Origin: Tatumella morbirosei
GTDB lineage: Bacteria; Pseudomonadota; Gammaproteobacteria; Enterobacterales; Enterobacteriaceae
Length of the DNA stretch: 64,000 bases
Assembly: GCF_000757425.2 (NCBI RefSeq)
Contig: NZ_JPKR02000005.1
Location: forward strand, 310,001 to 374,000
Reading direction: 5' to 3'
Of the stretch, positions 30,148 through 41,829 are shown piece after piece. A program made the translations under genes and the position numbers. Position 1 is the first letter of the stretch, and each line of letters opens with the position of its first letter. Under the pieces are notes generated by a model, which had not been told where the DNA came from, did not search any database, and was given only the letters and a program-made list of their open reading frames with translations.

Positions 30148-31407
30148 TTATTCCCACAGACCGCGGGTATCTACGACCCGGTGCCCGGCCAAACGTTGCA
30201 GGTCAATCGTTTTGAATTGCCGGTGATCAACCAGCAAGACGAGGATATCTGCCTGTTGCAGGGCAGTTTCACTGTCCGCCAGTGTCACCTCACCTGCCAG
30301 TGAAGATGGCAACTGCGTAATATTCGGTTCTACGGCTAATACCTGACCCTGGTGCCACCGGCTAATCATCTGTACCACATTCAGCGCCGGACTTTCGCGT
30401 AAATCATCAATATCTGCTTTAAAAGCCAGTCCGAAACAGGCAATAGTAATCTCAGAGGCACGTTGTGATGTTGCGTTGAGGCAATCAGCCAGTTGCTGCT
30501 TCACCTGATCCATCACCCAGCCAGGCTTACTGTCATTGACCTCGCGCGCCGTGCGTATTAACCGGCTCTGCTGTGGATTCTGAGCCACAATAAACCAGGG
30601 ATCGACAGCAATACAATGACCACCGACGCCAGGGCCTGGCTGCAGGATATTCACCCGTGGATGACGGTTTGCCAGGGCAATCAGTTGCCATACATTGATC
30701 TGCTGTTCATGACAAATCATCGACAGTTCGTTAGCAAAAGCAATATTGACATCCCGAAAGCTATTCTCAGTCAGTTTACACATTTCGGCGGTACGGTCAT
30801 CGGTGACGATGCATTCCCCACGAACAAACAGCTGATATAGCTGACGAGCCCTGGCGGAACATGCGGGAGTCATACCTCCAATAACACGATCATTGTTGAC
30901 CAGTTCACTCATTATTTTGCCGGGCAATACCCGTTCAGGGCAGTAAGCAATATGAATATCTGGCTGCTCGCTATGCTGCGGGAACATCAGGTCCGGGCGA
31001 AGTGCCGCCAGCCAACCCGCCATCTGTCCGGTTGTACCCACCGGACAGGTAGACTCGAGTATGATCAGGTCTCCTTTCTTCAGGACCCCGGCAACAGACT
31101 CTGCCGCAGCACGAACATAACTTAACTCGGGCTGATATTCAGAGCGAAATGGCGTAGGCACAGCAATCAGGAACGCATCGGCCGGTTGTGGGGTAGTCGA
31201 TGCCCGTAAATATCCTCCGGCCACCGCTTCTGCCACTTTCTGAGCCAGACAGGGTTCCACAATATGTATTTCGCCGCGGTTGATAATATCCACAGTCTGT
31301 GGATTAACATCGACGCCAACGACATTCGTTTTCTCAGAGGCAAGCACTGCTGCTGTTGGCAAGCCGATATAGCCCAGACCGACAACAGAAATTGTCTTAA
31401 AACTCAT
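30148..31407 (-). CDS. wecC: UDP-N-acetyl-D-mannosamine dehydrogenase WecC
   Basis: A 419-residue NAD-dependent dehydrogenase oxidising UDP-ManNAc to UDP-ManNAcA. The Rossmann loop [11 protein letters not shown] is at residues 9-19 and the catalytic Cys in [32 protein letters not shown] is the C-terminal domain mark. ATG overlaps the wecB stop by four bases. Confidence 0.97.
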   Translation of the reverse strand: MSFKTISVVGLGYIGLPTAAVLASEKTNVVGVDVNPQTVDIINRGEIHIVEPCLAQKVAEAVAGGYLRASTTPQPADAFLIAVPTPFRSEYQPELSYVRAAAESVAGVLKKGDLIILESTCPVGTTGQMAGWLAALRPDLMFPQHSEQPDIHIAYCPERVLPGKIMSELVNNDRVIGGMTPACSARARQLYQLFVRGECIVTDDRTAEMCKLTENSFRDVNIAFANELSMICHEQQINVWQLIALANRHPRVNILQPGPGVGGHCIAVDPWFIVAQNPQQSRLIRTAREVNDSKPGWVMDQVKQQLADCLNATSQRASEITIACFGLAFKADIDDLRESPALNVVQMISRWHQGQVLAVEPNITQLPSSLAGEVTLADSETALQQADILVLLVDHRQFKTIDLQRLAGHRVVDTRGLWE

Positions 31408-32534
31408 AAATGTACTCTGTGCTGTTTTAATATCTTTATAATTTCCCGACAGGCCTGCCCGTCACCGTAAGGGTTATGGGCCCGGCTCATCTGCCGCCAG
31501 GCATCGGAGTGCTGTAATAATCGCGAAGCTTCCGCGATGATTTTTTCGCTGTCCGTTCCGACTAACCGTACGGTTCCGGCATCTACCGCCTCCGGACGCT
31601 CAGTGGTGTCACGCATCACCAGCACCGGAATCCCTAATGCCGGAGCTTCCTCCTGTATTCCGCCGGAATCCGTCAGAATCAGGTGGGCTTTATTCATCAG
31701 CCAGACAAAGGGCAGGTATTCCTGGGGTTCAATAAGATAAATATTGCTAACCCCGCTGAGTATCCGTTTTACCGGGGTACTGACATTCGGATTAAGATGT
31801 ACCGGATAGACGATTTGCACCTGAGGGTGGCGAACGGCAAGTTCTGCCAGAGCACCGCAGATACGTTCAAATCCTCCGCCAAAGCTTTCACGCCGATGCC
31901 CGGTGACCAGGATCATCGGCCGGCCGGTTTCAAGAAACGGATACCCCGCCGCCAGTTGCTGGCTGAGCACTTTATCCTGGCAGATTTTATCCCTGACCCA
32001 CAGCAATGCATCAATCACCGTATTCCCGGTCACAAAGATCTGTTGCGCGGTGATATTTTCCCGCAACAAATTTTGTCGCGAGCGTTCCGTAGGCGCAAAA
32101 TGGAAGTGGGCAAGATGCCCGGCAACCTTCCGGTTCCCCTCTTCCGGCCATGGCGACAGCAGATTGCCGGTTCGCAAACCTGCTTCCACATGTCCGATAG
32201 TGATTCGCTGATAGTAGGCCGCCAGACTGACCGCCATCGTAGTGGTAGTATCACCATGCACCAGCACAATATCCGGGCGAAAGTCTGACAAAACCTGTTG
32301 CATCCCTTCCAGTATACGGCAGGTCAGCGCCGTCAGATCCTGGCCGGGCCGCATAATATCTAAATCATAATCGGGTTGCAGACTAAATAATCTCAGGACC
32401 TGATCGAGCATTTCCCGGTGTTGTGCTGTTACACACAACCGCGCATTAATCTCGTTATCCGCGGCCAGCGCACGGACCAGAGGAGCCATTTTTATCGCTT
32501 CAGGGCGCGTGCCAAAGACCGTTAATACTTTCAC
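31404..32534 (-). CDS. wecB: UDP-GlcNAc 2-epimerase WecB
   Basis: A 376-residue non-hydrolysing epimerase converting UDP-GlcNAc to UDP-ManNAc. Starts at GTG 32534 ([20 protein letters not shown]), with AAGGA upstream; the longer open frame to 32708 runs into wzzE and is ignored. [31 protein letters not shown] and [13 protein letters not shown] are present. Length equals E. coli. Confidence 0.97.
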   Translation of the reverse strand: MKVLTVFGTRPEAIKMAPLVRALAADNEINARLCVTAQHREMLDQVLRLFSLQPDYDLDIMRPGQDLTALTCRILEGMQQVLSDFRPDIVLVHGDTTTTMAVSLAAYYQRITIGHVEAGLRTGNLLSPWPEEGNRKVAGHLAHFHFAPTERSRQNLLRENITAQQIFVTGNTVIDALLWVRDKICQDKVLSQQLAAGYPFLETGRPMILVTGHRRESFGGGFERICGALAELAVRHPQVQIVYPVHLNPNVSTPVKRILSGVSNIYLIEPQEYLPFVWLMNKAHLILTDSGGIQEEAPALGIPVLVMRDTTERPEAVDAGTVRLVGTDSEKIIAEASRLLQHSDAWRQMSRAHNPYGDGQACREIIKILKQHRVHL

Positions 32535-32581
32535 ACAGGATTCCTTATTTTCCGGATATCTGTCTGCTGACATATGATTAT

Positions 32582-33472
32582 TTACCGGCGGGCAATGGCG
32601 ATAACCGCCCCGATAAATACTCCTGTCATTCCCCACAGTGCCATTAATAGTAGCAAACGCGGACTTTCCGGGCTCACCGGGGGTTCCGGTGAACGCAGGT
32701 AGCGCCATGTCTGAATATCATCAGACAACACCGGTGCCGGTTTCAGGCTTTCCAGTAACGCTTTATTTTGCAGATAACCTGAAGCAAGAGCAGCCTCTCC
32801 CTTATCAGAAGCCCCGTGGCTGTCAGCAGCCTGGCTCTGTAAAGCATCCACGGCGACCTTCTGCCTGATAAGTTCAGTCTGATGCAACTGCCAGGCATTC
32901 CGCCACTCTTCACTGAGGTTACTGTTCAGACTACGGATAGCCCGCTGGCTGGCAAACTGTACATACTGGCTGAGTAACTGTGCCGAATCCGCAGCATTAT
33001 CTGCCAGCAAAATGAGTGTGTCGCGGGTACCGCGGACCGGCTCAGCGGCCTGGAAGCGAATATTGCCGATAAGCCTGTTAAGGATTACCGCACGCTGAGC
33101 TTCATGACCATTAAGTTGCCGACGAAAATACTGTGACTGTAACCAGAAGTCCCGGCGACTGTCCCAGGAAGAAATCTGTAATAAAAACTCCTGATAAGCT
33201 TCATCAGTCACGGCTGAGGCCGCAGGGGGAGGTGCATTACTGTCTTCCAGAGTCGCGAGTAGCTGACGCTGAGTGTAATAAGGCGCTATCTGGCTAACCG
33301 AAGGATGATCGACAATCGCTGTGGCACTCCACACCTGAGTCGCCCATTGTGCATAGCCATAGGCTAACAATAATCCGGCTGCCGCCAGACCAATGATCCA
33401 TCCTTTTCCCCGCCACAACCGACTGACCAGGAGTGGAACGTTTAATTCATTTTCCACAGAGGGAGACACCAT
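32582..33472 (-). CDS. wzzE: ECA chain-length regulator WzzE, short form
   Basis: A polysaccharide co-polymerase with two membrane helices (about residues 24-45 and 270-290) and a periplasmic domain. Family marks: [51 protein letters not shown], a C-terminal [15 protein letters not shown] before TM2. It has 296 residues against about 348 in E. coli; the missing part lies in the extended coiled-coil region before the last periplasmic segment. ATG at 33472 ([10 protein letters not shown]) is preferred to the frame's upstream ATG inside wecA. Confidence 0.92.
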   Translation of the reverse strand: MVSPSVENELNVPLLVSRLWRGKGWIIGLAAAGLLLAYGYAQWATQVWSATAIVDHPSVSQIAPYYTQRQLLATLEDSNAPPPAASAVTDEAYQEFLLQISSWDSRRDFWLQSQYFRRQLNGHEAQRAVILNRLIGNIRFQAAEPVRGTRDTLILLADNAADSAQLLSQYVQFASQRAIRSLNSNLSEEWRNAWQLHQTELIRQKVAVDALQSQAADSHGASDKGEAALASGYLQNKALLESLKPAPVLSDDIQTWRYLRSPEPPVSPESPRLLLLMALWGMTGVFIGAVIAIARR

Positions 33473-33506
33473 AACGGGTAGATCCTTATCGCAATAGAAA
33501 CCGGGG

Positions 33507-34607
33507 TTAAATCTGATTTTCGCGGGCATGGCGGAAATTATGCCAGCGGCGTTTAATTCTGCGGACCAGACGGACTACCCGCCACGCATGTTTAAGGCAA
33601 TAACCATAGACCGAGAATGCCACCAGAAACAGCAGCATCATGACCCATTCTGGTATCCAGGACACACACTCGCCAATGACCCCGATAGCAGCCAGCAATG
33701 CAGCGGCAAGGGTAATCAGTACGAAGGCCTGACGGGAAGTAAAACCGGCCCGCATGATCAAATGATGAATATGCTGGCGATCGGCAGAAAACGGGCTCAT
33801 GCCCTTATGCAACCGCCGGTACATAATCGCCACCATATCCATCAGTGGGATAGCAATAATCCATAGCGCCGTCACCGGGCGAAGGTCATGATTCTCTCCC
33901 TGGGTAGTTTCCAGTAACAACCAGATGACCGTAAAACCGATCATGGTACTGCCGGCATCGCCCATAAACACTTTATAGCGGCGGCCCAGGATACCCAGAT
34001 TGAGTAAAATATAGGGAAGAGTGGCGGCTATCATCGCAAAGCACCAGAACGCCAGGCTCAGTTGCCCTTTCAGATAAAGAAGAATACCTAAAGCACAGAA
34101 GCTGACAGAAGACAGCCCACCGAGTAAACCGTCGATGCCATCCACCATGTTGAAAGCATTAATAGCAGCCCAGACCGCAAACAAGGTCAAAAGATAGCCA
34201 AAAGGACCGACATTCAGTTCAACGGGCCCGAGTATATAGCCAAAACTGACCAGATAATGGTGGGCGCCGGACATCATCACAATGGCGACAAACGCCTGAA
34301 CGACCGCGCGCAACTTTACACTGATATCAAAGCGATCATCCAGTGCCCCCACCAGAACCAGGACTCCGGAGCAACACAGGTACAGAACCACATGCGGCTG
34401 ATAGCTGCTGGTCAGAATCAGTGCAAAACAAATACCGGCAAATACCGAAATACCACCGACCAGAGGCACTGCACCCTGATGACGCTTTCGGGAGTCCGGT
34501 TTATCCACCAAACCAACTTTTTGGGCTATTTTGCGGGCGAAGAACAAAAAGACCAGCGAAAACAGGAAAGTTAGTCCAAGTTCAGTACTCATATTGAGTA
34601 AATTCAC
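33507..34607 (-). CDS. wecA: UDP-GlcNAc:undecaprenyl-phosphate GlcNAc-1-P transferase WecA
   Basis: A 366-residue polyprenyl-phosphate transferase starting ECA (and many O-antigen) chains by making lipid I. About eleven membrane helices; GALDDRFDIS, NAFNMVDGIDGL, VFMGDAGSTMIGF and DRQHIHHLI hold the Mg2+ and substrate residues. The GTG start at 34607 matches the GTG start of E. coli rfe. First gene of the cluster; a short leader ORF lies 60 bases upstream. Confidence 0.97.
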   Translation of the reverse strand: MNLLNMSTELGLTFLFSLVFLFFARKIAQKVGLVDKPDSRKRHQGAVPLVGGISVFAGICFALILTSSYQPHVVLYLCCSGVLVLVGALDDRFDISVKLRAVVQAFVAIVMMSGAHHYLVSFGYILGPVELNVGPFGYLLTLFAVWAAINAFNMVDGIDGLLGGLSSVSFCALGILLYLKGQLSLAFWCFAMIAATLPYILLNLGILGRRYKVFMGDAGSTMIGFTVIWLLLETTQGENHDLRPVTALWIIAIPLMDMVAIMYRRLHKGMSPFSADRQHIHHLIMRAGFTSRQAFVLITLAAALLAAIGVIGECVSWIPEWVMMLLFLVAFSVYGYCLKHAWRVVRLVRRIKRRWHNFRHARENQI

Positions 34608-34669
34608 ATTCCACGCTCTCAGTCAGAAAACTCACTAAGGAAAATCGGTTCTTAAGTTTTTATCCTGAT

Positions 34670-34726
34670 TCAGGTGGTGAGTTCTGTGCTGTCCGCGTGA
34701 TTCCGTGTTAATAGTATTATCTGCAT
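34670..34726 (-). CDS. Candidate leader peptide upstream of wecA (18 codons)
   Basis: On the minus strand ATG (34726-34724) follows AAGGAG six bases upstream, the strongest ribosome site in this gap, and encodes MQIILLTRNHADSTELTT before TGA. It lies between the rho terminator and wecA. The coding potential of so short an ORF is uncertain; I do not recognise the peptide. Confidence 0.35.
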   Translation of the reverse strand: MQIILLTRNHADSTELTT

Positions 34727-34781
34727 GTGTAACTCCTTCACAAAGTCCCTTGTCCCTGATAATGCTATAGCCTGAACAACA

Positions 34782-34809
34782 AAAACGCCACGTAATCACG
34801 TGGCGTTTT
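34782..34809 (-). terminator. Intrinsic terminator of rho
   Basis: A perfect 12-bp stem, AAAACGCCACGT (34782-34793) / ACGTGGCGTTTT (34798-34809), four-base loop, T-run on both strands. It separates rho from the wec cluster. Confidence 0.9.
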
Positions 34810-34852
34810 GCTACTTTCAAAAAATTCCTAATTCGCGGTGAGGCACTCGTGG

Positions 34853-36112
34853 TTACGAGCGTTTCATCATATCGAAGAATTCTTCGTTAGTTTTCGTCAT
34901 CGCCAGCTTGTTAATCAGGAATTCCATAGCATCAATCTCACCCATCGGGTGGATAATTTTACGCAGAATCCACATTTTCTGCAGTTCTTCCGGCGTTGTC
35001 AGCAACTCTTCTTTACGTGTTCCTGAACGATTATAGTCGATGGCAGGGAAAACACGTTTTTCAGCGATTTTACGTGACAGATGCAATTCCATGTTGCCGG
35101 TACCTTTAAACTCTTCATAGATAACTTCATCCATTTTAGAGCCGGTATCCACCAGTGCAGTGGCGATAATGGTCAGGCTTCCGCCCTCTTCCACATTACG
35201 TGCCGCACCAAAGAAACGCTTAGGACGATGCAGGGCATTGGCATCCACACCCCCGGTCAGTACCTTACCTGAAGCCGGAACCACGGTGTTATAGGCACGT
35301 GCCAGACGGGTAATCGAGTCCAGCAGGATGATGACATCTTTTTTGTGTTCGACCAGACGCTTGGCCTTTTCGATCACCATTTCGGCAACCTGGACGTGAC
35401 GTGAAGCAGGTTCGTCAAAGGTCGAAGCAACGACTTCACCTTTTACCAGACGCTGCATCTCGGTAACTTCTTCAGGACGTTCGTCAATCAGTAGTACCAT
35501 CAGCTCACAATCAGGGTAGTTATACGCCAGGCTCTGAGCGATGTTCTGCAGCAGCATGGTTTTACCGGCTTTCGGTGGTGCAACAATCAGACCACGCTGA
35601 CCACGACCGATGGGTGATGCCAGATCCAGAACACGGGCAGTAATATCTTCTGTTGATCCGTTACCACGTTCCATCCGCAGGCGGTTATTGGCATGCAGGG
35701 GGGTAAGGTTTTCAAACAGGATTTTATTACGGGCGTTTTCGGGCTTGTCGTAGTTGACTTCGTTGACTTTCAGCAGGGCAAAATAGCGTTCGCCTTCTTT
35801 TGGCGGACGAATTTTTCCGGCGATGGTGTCACCTGTACGCAGGTTAAACCGACGAATCTGGCTGGGAGAGACATAAATATCATCCGGGCCTGCCAGGTAG
35901 GAGCTGTCGGCAGAACGGAGGAAACCAAATCCATCCTGTAATATTTCCAGCACACCATCACCAAAGATGTCTTCGCCACTCTTTGCATGCTGCTTAAGGA
36001 TGGCAAAAATAATGTCCTGTTTGCGCATACGCGCGAGGTTTTCCAACCCCATATTTTCGCCGAGAGTAATCAGCTCAGACACCGGCGTATTTTTTAGTTC
36101 GGTAAGATTCAT
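34853..36112 (-). CDS. rho: Transcription termination factor Rho
   Basis: A 419-residue hexameric RNA helicase. Begins [23 protein letters not shown]-binding cold-shock-like domain with GFGFLRS; Walker [15 protein letters not shown] (catalytic Lys), Walker [18 protein letters not shown] loop [20 protein letters not shown] loop near [18 protein letters not shown]. Nearly identical to E. coli over its length. The frame stays open 35 codons upstream but those residues are not part of known Rho; ATG 36112 is used. Confidence 0.99.
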   Translation of the reverse strand: MNLTELKNTPVSELITLGENMGLENLARMRKQDIIFAILKQHAKSGEDIFGDGVLEILQDGFGFLRSADSSYLAGPDDIYVSPSQIRRFNLRTGDTIAGKIRPPKEGERYFALLKVNEVNYDKPENARNKILFENLTPLHANNRLRMERGNGSTEDITARVLDLASPIGRGQRGLIVAPPKAGKTMLLQNIAQSLAYNYPDCELMVLLIDERPEEVTEMQRLVKGEVVASTFDEPASRHVQVAEMVIEKAKRLVEHKKDVIILLDSITRLARAYNTVVPASGKVLTGGVDANALHRPKRFFGAARNVEEGGSLTIIATALVDTGSKMDEVIYEEFKGTGNMELHLSRKIAEKRVFPAIDYNRSGTRKEELLTTPEELQKMWILRKIIHPMGEIDAMEFLINKLAMTKTNEEFFDMMKRS

Positions 36113-36417
36113 AGTGATGGGTTCTTGACTCGGGGTGTTACTCGAAATGTTAGTCATGAGTGGTATGGCTAAAATCCATGCCTGTAAATAGAAACATATT
36201 AACACTGAACTCGACAATGGAGTCGTTATTAAACAGCGACAGACTATGACGAGACGGCCTTGATGCGACGTGGTGGTAAACCACCGGATTGTTAATCCAT
36301 CTAAATGGAAACACAGACTGGCTTAACAAAGGAAATCTTAGATTCTGACTACTGGTAAGAGCGTAATGCAGTGGGGATAACTTATCACGACAAAATGCAG
36401 ACGTCCAGTGATAGCAC
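36113..36417 (-). promoter_or_regulatory. rho leader region
   Basis: About 305 bases between trxA's terminator and rho. It should carry the rho promoter and the leader in which Rho attenuates its own mRNA (known in E. coli). A hairpin GGTGG-TTTA-CCACC lies near 36270-36285. I see no clear rhoL peptide: several frames are open but none has a good ribosome site with a recognisable product. Confidence 0.45.
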
Positions 36418-36445
36418 AAAAATAAACCACCACTGGCGTCAGTGG
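36418..36445 (-). terminator. Terminator of trxA
   Basis: On the minus strand CCACTG-ACGC-CAGTGG followed by TGGTTTATTTTTG. It starts 7 bases after the trxA stop codon. Confidence 0.7.
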
Positions 36446-36451
36446 GCATAA

Positions 36452-36784
36452 TTAGCCCAGGTTAGCGTTCAGGAACTCTTTCAGCTGACCTTTAGATAAA
36501 GCACCCACTTTAGTGGCTGCGACTTCGCCGTCTTTGAACAACAGCAGGGTCGGAATACCACGGATGCCATACTTAGGCGCGGTGCCCGGGTTGTCATCAA
36601 TATTCAGTTTCGCGACAGTGAGTTTGCCCTGATATTCTTCGGCAACTTCATCCAGAATTGGCGCGATCATTTTGCAAGGGCCGCACCATTCAGCCCAGAA
36701 ATCTACCAGTGTCACACCGTCAGCTTTCAGGACGTCGGTTTCGAAACTGTTGTCGGTCAAGTGAACGATTTTATCGCTGCTCAT
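36452..36784 (-). CDS. trxA: Thioredoxin 1
   Basis: A 110-residue disulfide reductase. Active site WCGPCK with Cys34 and Cys37; cis-Pro in RGIPTLLLF; ends [15 protein letters not shown] at 36784 follows GGAG; an upstream in-frame codon adds four residues without reason. One residue longer than E. coli (extra Ser near the N-terminus). Divergent from rhlB. Confidence 0.98.
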   Translation of the reverse strand: MSSDKIVHLTDNSFETDVLKADGVTLVDFWAEWCGPCKMIAPILDEVAEEYQGKLTVAKLNIDDNPGTAPKYGIRGIPTLLLFKDGEVAATKVGALSKGQLKEFLNANLG

Positions 36785-36901
36785 ATTTTGCTCCACAGAA
36801 TTATGCCTGGCGAATTGGCGTATAATGAATCAACGTAAGTTGACTTTATTTCATTGGATACGCTTTCGTAAAGCGACATTAAGCTGATATTCTACCACAC
36901 T

Positions 36902-38191
36902 ATGAGCAAAACACACTTAACAGAAAAGAAGTTTTCCGACTTCGCCCTGCACCCTAAGGTAGTTGAAGCCCTTGATAATAAAGGATTTCAGTACTGTACA
37001 CCGATTCAGGCATTAGCACTGCCTTATACCCTTTCAGGGCATGATATCGCGGGTCAGGCGCAAACCGGTACGGGAAAAACGATGGCGTTCCTGACGTCAA
37101 CGTTCCATTATTTGCTGTCTCATCCGGTGGCTGAAGGCCACAAAGTGAATCAGCCTCGGGCATTAATCATGGCTCCCACCCGCGAACTGGCGGTGCAGAT
37201 CCATGCTGATGCCGAGCCTCTGGCAGATAACACCGGGTTGCGACTCGGCCTGGCCTATGGTGGAGATGGCTATGATAAACAACTGAAGGTTCTTGAACAG
37301 GGTGTAGATATTCTGATTGGCACCACCGGACGGTTGATCGATTATGCCAAACAGAACTACATCGACCTGAGTGCCATTCAGGTGGTGGTACTGGATGAAG
37401 CCGATCGTATGTTCGACCTGGGCTTTATCAAAGATATCCGTTGGTTGTTCCGCCGTATGCCTGCGGCGAATCAGCGCCTGAACATGCTGTTCTCTGCCAC
37501 CCTGTCATGGCGGGTACGGGAACTGGCATTTGAGCATATGAATAACGCAGAATATGTCGAAGTTGAACCTGAACAGAAAACAGGTCACCGCATAAAAGAA
37601 GAGCTGTTCTACCCTTCTAACGAAGAGAAGATGCGCTTACTGCAATCCCTGGTAGAAGAAGAGTGGCCAGACCGTGCGATCATTTTCGCCAATACCAAAC
37701 ATCGTTGTGAAGATGTCTGGGGACATCTGGCTGCAGACGGCCATCGCGTCGGCCTGTTAACCGGTGATGTACCACAGAAAAAGCGCCTGCGGATTCTGGA
37801 AGACTTTACTAAAGGTCAGTTGGACATTCTGGTGGCTACCGATGTTGCAGCACGGGGGTTACACATTCCGGAAGTGACCCATGTATTTAACTACGATTTA
37901 CCGGATGATCGTGAAGATTACGTACACCGGATTGGTCGTACCGGCAGAGCGGGTGCCAGCGGGCATTCTATCAGCCTGGCATGTGAAGAATATGCACTGA
38001 ATTTACCGGCCATTGAGGAATATATCGGCCACAGTATTCCGGTCAGTAAATACAACAGTGACGCTTTATTGACGGATTTGCCTGCACCAAAACGTCTGGC
38101 TCGTCGCCCGGCGAACAATAACCGCAGGGGCAACAATAATAACCGTCGCAGTGGTCCTCCACGTAACAATAACCGTAAACGTTCAGGTTAA
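36902..38191 (+). CDS. rhlB: DEAD-box RNA helicase RhlB
   Basis: A 429-residue helicase of the RNA degradosome. Q motif [13 protein letters not shown], motif I AQTGTGKT (53-60), PTRELA, DEAD at 165-168, SAT in [18 protein letters not shown] and [10 protein letters not shown]. The C-terminal 40 residues are Arg/Asn-rich ([11 protein letters not shown] repeats), the RNase E/RNA-binding tail. Followed by gppA after 7 bases. Confidence 0.98.
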   Translation: MSKTHLTEKKFSDFALHPKVVEALDNKGFQYCTPIQALALPYTLSGHDIAGQAQTGTGKTMAFLTSTFHYLLSHPVAEGHKVNQPRALIMAPTRELAVQIHADAEPLADNTGLRLGLAYGGDGYDKQLKVLEQGVDILIGTTGRLIDYAKQNYIDLSAIQVVVLDEADRMFDLGFIKDIRWLFRRMPAANQRLNMLFSATLSWRVRELAFEHMNNAEYVEVEPEQKTGHRIKEELFYPSNEEKMRLLQSLVEEEWPDRAIIFANTKHRCEDVWGHLAADGHRVGLLTGDVPQKKRLRILEDFTKGQLDILVATDVAARGLHIPEVTHVFNYDLPDDREDYVHRIGRTGRAGASGHSISLACEEYALNLPAIEEYIGHSIPVSKYNSDALLTDLPAPKRLARRPANNNRRGNNNNRRSGPPRNNNRKRSG

Positions 38192-38198
38192 ACCAGCT

Positions 38199-39683
38199 AT
38201 GCAGAACGCATCATCACTTTATGCTGCTATTGATTTAGGTTCTAACAGCTTTCATATGCTGGTGGTGCGTGAAATCTCCGGAAGCATCCAGACTGTTGCC
38301 CGAATTAAACGTAAAGTGCGGCTGGCGACCGGGCTGAGTCAGGATAATCATTTGTCTGACGAGGCTATGACTCGCGGCTGGCAATGTTTGCGTCTCTTTG
38401 CTGAACAACTTCAGGACATCCCTGCCAGTCAGATTCGGGTGGTCGCTACTGCAACCTTACGTCTGGCGACCAATGCGCAGCAGTTTCTTTCAACCGCTGA
38501 AAACATTCTGGGATGCCCTGTTGAAGTCATTAGTGGTGAGGAAGAGGCACGACTGATTTATCAGGGTGTCGCTCATACCACCGGAGGCTCTGATCAGCGT
38601 CTGGTGGTGGACATTGGTGGTGGCAGTACCGAATTAGTCACCGGTTCCGGGGCAGATACCACGGCATTATTCAGCCTGTCCATGGGATGTGTCACCTGGC
38701 TCGAACGTTACTTCACCGACCGTTATCTGACCCGCGAAAATTTTGAACAGGCGGAGCTGGCGGCAAGAGAAAAAATCCGTCAGGTAGCCCCGGTTCTGTG
38801 TGAGAAAGGCTGGGAAATTTGTGTCGGCGCATCAGGAACCGTTCAGGCATTGCAGGAAATCATGGTCGCTCAGGGGATGGATGAACAGATCACCCTTAGC
38901 AAACTCCGGCAACTGAAACAACGCGCCATCCAGTGTGGCAAACTCGAAGAGCTGGAAATTGAAGGACTGACTCTCGAACGCGCATTGGTATTCCCCAGTG
39001 GCTTATCTATTCTGATCGCTATCTTTCATGAATTGCAGATAGACAGTATGACCCTGGCGGGCGGTGCATTACGTGAAGGGCTGGTCTACGGCATGTTGAA
39101 TCTGCCTGTCGACAAAGATATTCGCACCCGGACATTACATAATGTCCAGCGCCGTTTTGCTATTGACGGAGAACAGGCTCTCCGTGTGCAGCAACTGGCG
39201 GATGTTTTTTTTCGTCAGGTCAGCCAGAGCTGGAAACTGGATGCCCGCTGCCGCGAATTACTGCTGAGTGCCTGCGCTATCCATGAAATCGGCCTGAGTG
39301 TGGATCATCGTCAGGCTCCTCACCATGCTGCCTATCTGGTTCGTTCTCTTGATTTACCGGGCTTTACCCCCGCACAGAAAAAACTGATTTCTTCTCTGTT
39401 ACAAAACCAACAGGGCAGTATCGACCTGGCACTATTAACCCAGCAAAATGCTCTGCCTCCGCGCCTGGCTGAACGTATCTGCCGCTTACTGCGACTGGCC
39501 ATTATTTTCTCCAGCCGTCGTCGGGATGATACTTTGCCGGCCCTCAGGCTACAGGCCAGCGACGAGGCGATGCATCTGACGCTACCCGCAGGCTGGCTGG
39601 AAACTCACCCGTTACGGGCTGAATTCCTGGAGCAGGAGTGCCACTATCAGAGTTATGTTCACTGGCTGCTGACTCTCGGCTGA
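38199..39683 (+). CDS. gppA: Guanosine-5'-triphosphate,3'-diphosphate pyrophosphatase GppA
   Basis: A 494-residue Ppx/GppA phosphatase converting pppGpp to ppGpp and hydrolysing polyphosphate. [15 protein letters not shown] (phosphate loop, residues 9-23), [21 protein letters not shown] and the C-terminal HD-like domain ([23 protein letters not shown]) are seen. ATG 38199 gives the E. coli length; the earlier frame overlaps rhlB. Probably in one transcript with rhlB. Confidence 0.97.
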   Translation: MQNASSLYAAIDLGSNSFHMLVVREISGSIQTVARIKRKVRLATGLSQDNHLSDEAMTRGWQCLRLFAEQLQDIPASQIRVVATATLRLATNAQQFLSTAENILGCPVEVISGEEEARLIYQGVAHTTGGSDQRLVVDIGGGSTELVTGSGADTTALFSLSMGCVTWLERYFTDRYLTRENFEQAELAAREKIRQVAPVLCEKGWEICVGASGTVQALQEIMVAQGMDEQITLSKLRQLKQRAIQCGKLEELEIEGLTLERALVFPSGLSILIAIFHELQIDSMTLAGGALREGLVYGMLNLPVDKDIRTRTLHNVQRRFAIDGEQALRVQQLADVFFRQVSQSWKLDARCRELLLSACAIHEIGLSVDHRQAPHHAAYLVRSLDLPGFTPAQKKLISSLLQNQQGSIDLALLTQQNALPPRLAERICRLLRLAIIFSSRRRDDTLPALRLQASDEAMHLTLPAGWLETHPLRAEFLEQECHYQSYVHWLLTLG

Positions 39684-39692
39684 TAACAGACA

Positions 39693-39715
39693 CCGGCCGC
39701 TTCCCCTGCGGCCGG
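39693..39715. terminator. Hairpin between convergent gppA and rep
   Basis: CCGGCCGC (39693-39700) / GCGGCCGG (39708-39715), seven-base loop. No T-run on either side, so termination is uncertain. Confidence 0.5.
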
Positions 39716-39721
39716 CGACAT

Positions 39722-41749
39722 TCACCCGCTCTGTTTCTTCGACTTTTCCAGCATAGCCCGCAATCCGGCCACCCGACTCTGGCTGTTAATCATCCGTTCT
39801 TCACTGCTGACCTTCTTGCGGTCACCTTCCCAGACCAGATCATCCTGTGGCAGTTCCAGCAAGAATCGACTCGGCTCAGGACGCACCTGCTCGCCATATT
39901 GCCGGCGTTCACGACACAGAGTAAACGTCAGCTCTTTCTGAGCCCGCGTAATCCCGACATAAGCCAGGCGTCGCTCCTCTTCAATATTATTTTCATCAAT
40001 ACTGCTCTGGTGAGGTAACAGCCCTTCTTCCATTCCAACCAGATAGACATAGGGAAACTCCAGCCCCTTTGAGGCGTGCAGAGTCATCAGCTGCACCTGG
40101 TCCTGATCATCTTCGCTCTCTCCCCGTTCCATCATGTCACGCAGGGTAAAGCGCGTTACTACCTGAGTCAGTGTCATCGGCTCATCCAGTTCATTGCCTT
40201 CGAGCATTTCGGTCATCCACTGGAACAGCGTGTTCACATTTTTCATTCGCATCTCAGCGGCTTTCGGACTGGCAGAATTCTCAAATAACCAGCTTTCATA
40301 ACTGATGCCGTGGATAAGGTCCCTGACGGCAGCAACCGGTTCGCGTTCACTCAGGGTGATCACTGAATTCAGCCAGTGAGTAAAACGTTGCAGATGTTCA
40401 AGACTTCTCGCCGGCAGACGCTCCGCCAGCCCCAGGTCAAAACTGGCATGGTACAGGCTTTTATTACGAATGGAGGCCCACTCACCCAGCTTTTGCAACG
40501 TTGCCGGACCAATTTCACGACGCGGTGTATTCACTATTCTCAGGAAGGCGCTGTCATCTTCCTGATTTGTCAGAACCCGCAGGTAAGCCAGGATATCTTT
40601 AATTTCCGGACGGGAGAAAAATGAGGTTCCCCCGGAAATCCGGTAAGGAATACGGTTCTGCATCAGCAATTTTTCGAACACCCGCGACTGATGGTTTCCC
40701 CGGTAGAGAATCGCATAGTCCTTGTAATTCGTTTTCTGGATAAAGTGATGAGCAATCAGCTCACCGGTGACCCGTTCCGCTTCATGATCTTCATTGTTCG
40801 CAGTGATCACCTTCAGCAAACTACCTTCACCCAGTTCTGAAAATAATTTTTTCTCAAATACATGTGGATTGTTGGCAATCAGAATATTGGCGGATTTCAA
40901 AATTCGCTGCGAGGAACGATAATTCTGTTCCAGTTTGATCACTTCCAGCGCCGGGAAATCCTGACTCAGCAGCACCAGATTTTGCGGTCGTGCACCACGC
41001 CATGAGTAAATTGACTGATCATCATCACCCACTACCGTAAACCGGGCCCGTGATCCAACCAGAAGTTTTACCAGCTGATACTGACTGGTGTTGGTATCCT
41101 GATATTCATCGACCAACAGATAACGGATGCGCTGCTGCCAGCGTTCCCTGACCTCTTCATTGCGTTGTAGCAACAAAGTCGGCAGTAAAATCAGATCGTC
41201 GAAATCCAGCACATTGCAGGAACGCAGATGTTGATCATAGAGCTGATAACAGTGAGCAAACACATTATCCTGTGCCGATTTCGCTAAACCCGCTGCACCC
41301 TCCGGTAATACCAGATCATTCTTCCAGTTAGATATGGCAGAAATCAGGTTCTGTAACAGCGTCTTATCTTCTTCCAGCCATGGCTTTGTCAATTCTTTCA
41401 GCAATGCCATCTGGTCCTGATCATCAAACAGAGAAAAGTTGGACTTCATGCCCAATGCGGCATATTCGCGTTTGATAATTTCCAACCCCAGTGTATGGAA
41501 AGTCGAAATCAGCAGTCCACGGGCTTCTTTACGGCCTAAAGTCTGCGCGACACGCTCTTTCATTTCTCTGGAAGCTTTGTTGGTAAAAGTCACCGCTGCG
41601 ATATGCCGGGCCTGGTAACCACAGGCTCGGATCAGGTGGGCTATTTTGTTAGTGATGACCCGGGTTTTGCCGGAGCCGGCACCCGCCAGCACCAGACAAG
41701 GACCGGTAACATACTCAACGGCATGTTGCTGACTGGGGTTTAAACGCAT
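39722..41749 (-). CDS. rep: ATP-dependent DNA helicase Rep
   Basis: A 675-residue SF1A 3'-5' helicase that clears proteins ahead of replication forks. Walker [10 protein letters not shown] at residues 23-30, [55 protein letters not shown] 41749 ([14 protein letters not shown]) chosen; frame extends 16 codons upstream toward ppiC without homology. About 40% like UvrD in layout; both present in this window. Confidence 0.98.
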   Translation of the reverse strand: MRLNPSQQHAVEYVTGPCLVLAGAGSGKTRVITNKIAHLIRACGYQARHIAAVTFTNKASREMKERVAQTLGRKEARGLLISTFHTLGLEIIKREYAALGMKSNFSLFDDQDQMALLKELTKPWLEEDKTLLQNLISAISNWKNDLVLPEGAAGLAKSAQDNVFAHCYQLYDQHLRSCNVLDFDDLILLPTLLLQRNEEVRERWQQRIRYLLVDEYQDTNTSQYQLVKLLVGSRARFTVVGDDDQSIYSWRGARPQNLVLLSQDFPALEVIKLEQNYRSSQRILKSANILIANNPHVFEKKLFSELGEGSLLKVITANNEDHEAERVTGELIAHHFIQKTNYKDYAILYRGNHQSRVFEKLLMQNRIPYRISGGTSFFSRPEIKDILAYLRVLTNQEDDSAFLRIVNTPRREIGPATLQKLGEWASIRNKSLYHASFDLGLAERLPARSLEHLQRFTHWLNSVITLSEREPVAAVRDLIHGISYESWLFENSASPKAAEMRMKNVNTLFQWMTEMLEGNELDEPMTLTQVVTRFTLRDMMERGESEDDQDQVQLMTLHASKGLEFPYVYLVGMEEGLLPHQSSIDENNIEEERRLAYVGITRAQKELTFTLCRERRQYGEQVRPEPSRFLLELPQDDLVWEGDRKKVSSEERMINSQSRVAGLRAMLEKSKKQSG

Positions 41750-41829
41750 AAAAAATCGCTCTGTCGATAACTGAAAGAATGGTATATAAAGCGGCAAGTA
41801 TACACATCTCAGACTGCCGGAGCAGAAAT

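Noticed and set aside
36113-36217. A 35-residue N-terminal extension of Rho
   Set aside because: The Rho family starts at MNLTELK; the extension is hydrophobic leader translation with no ribosome site.
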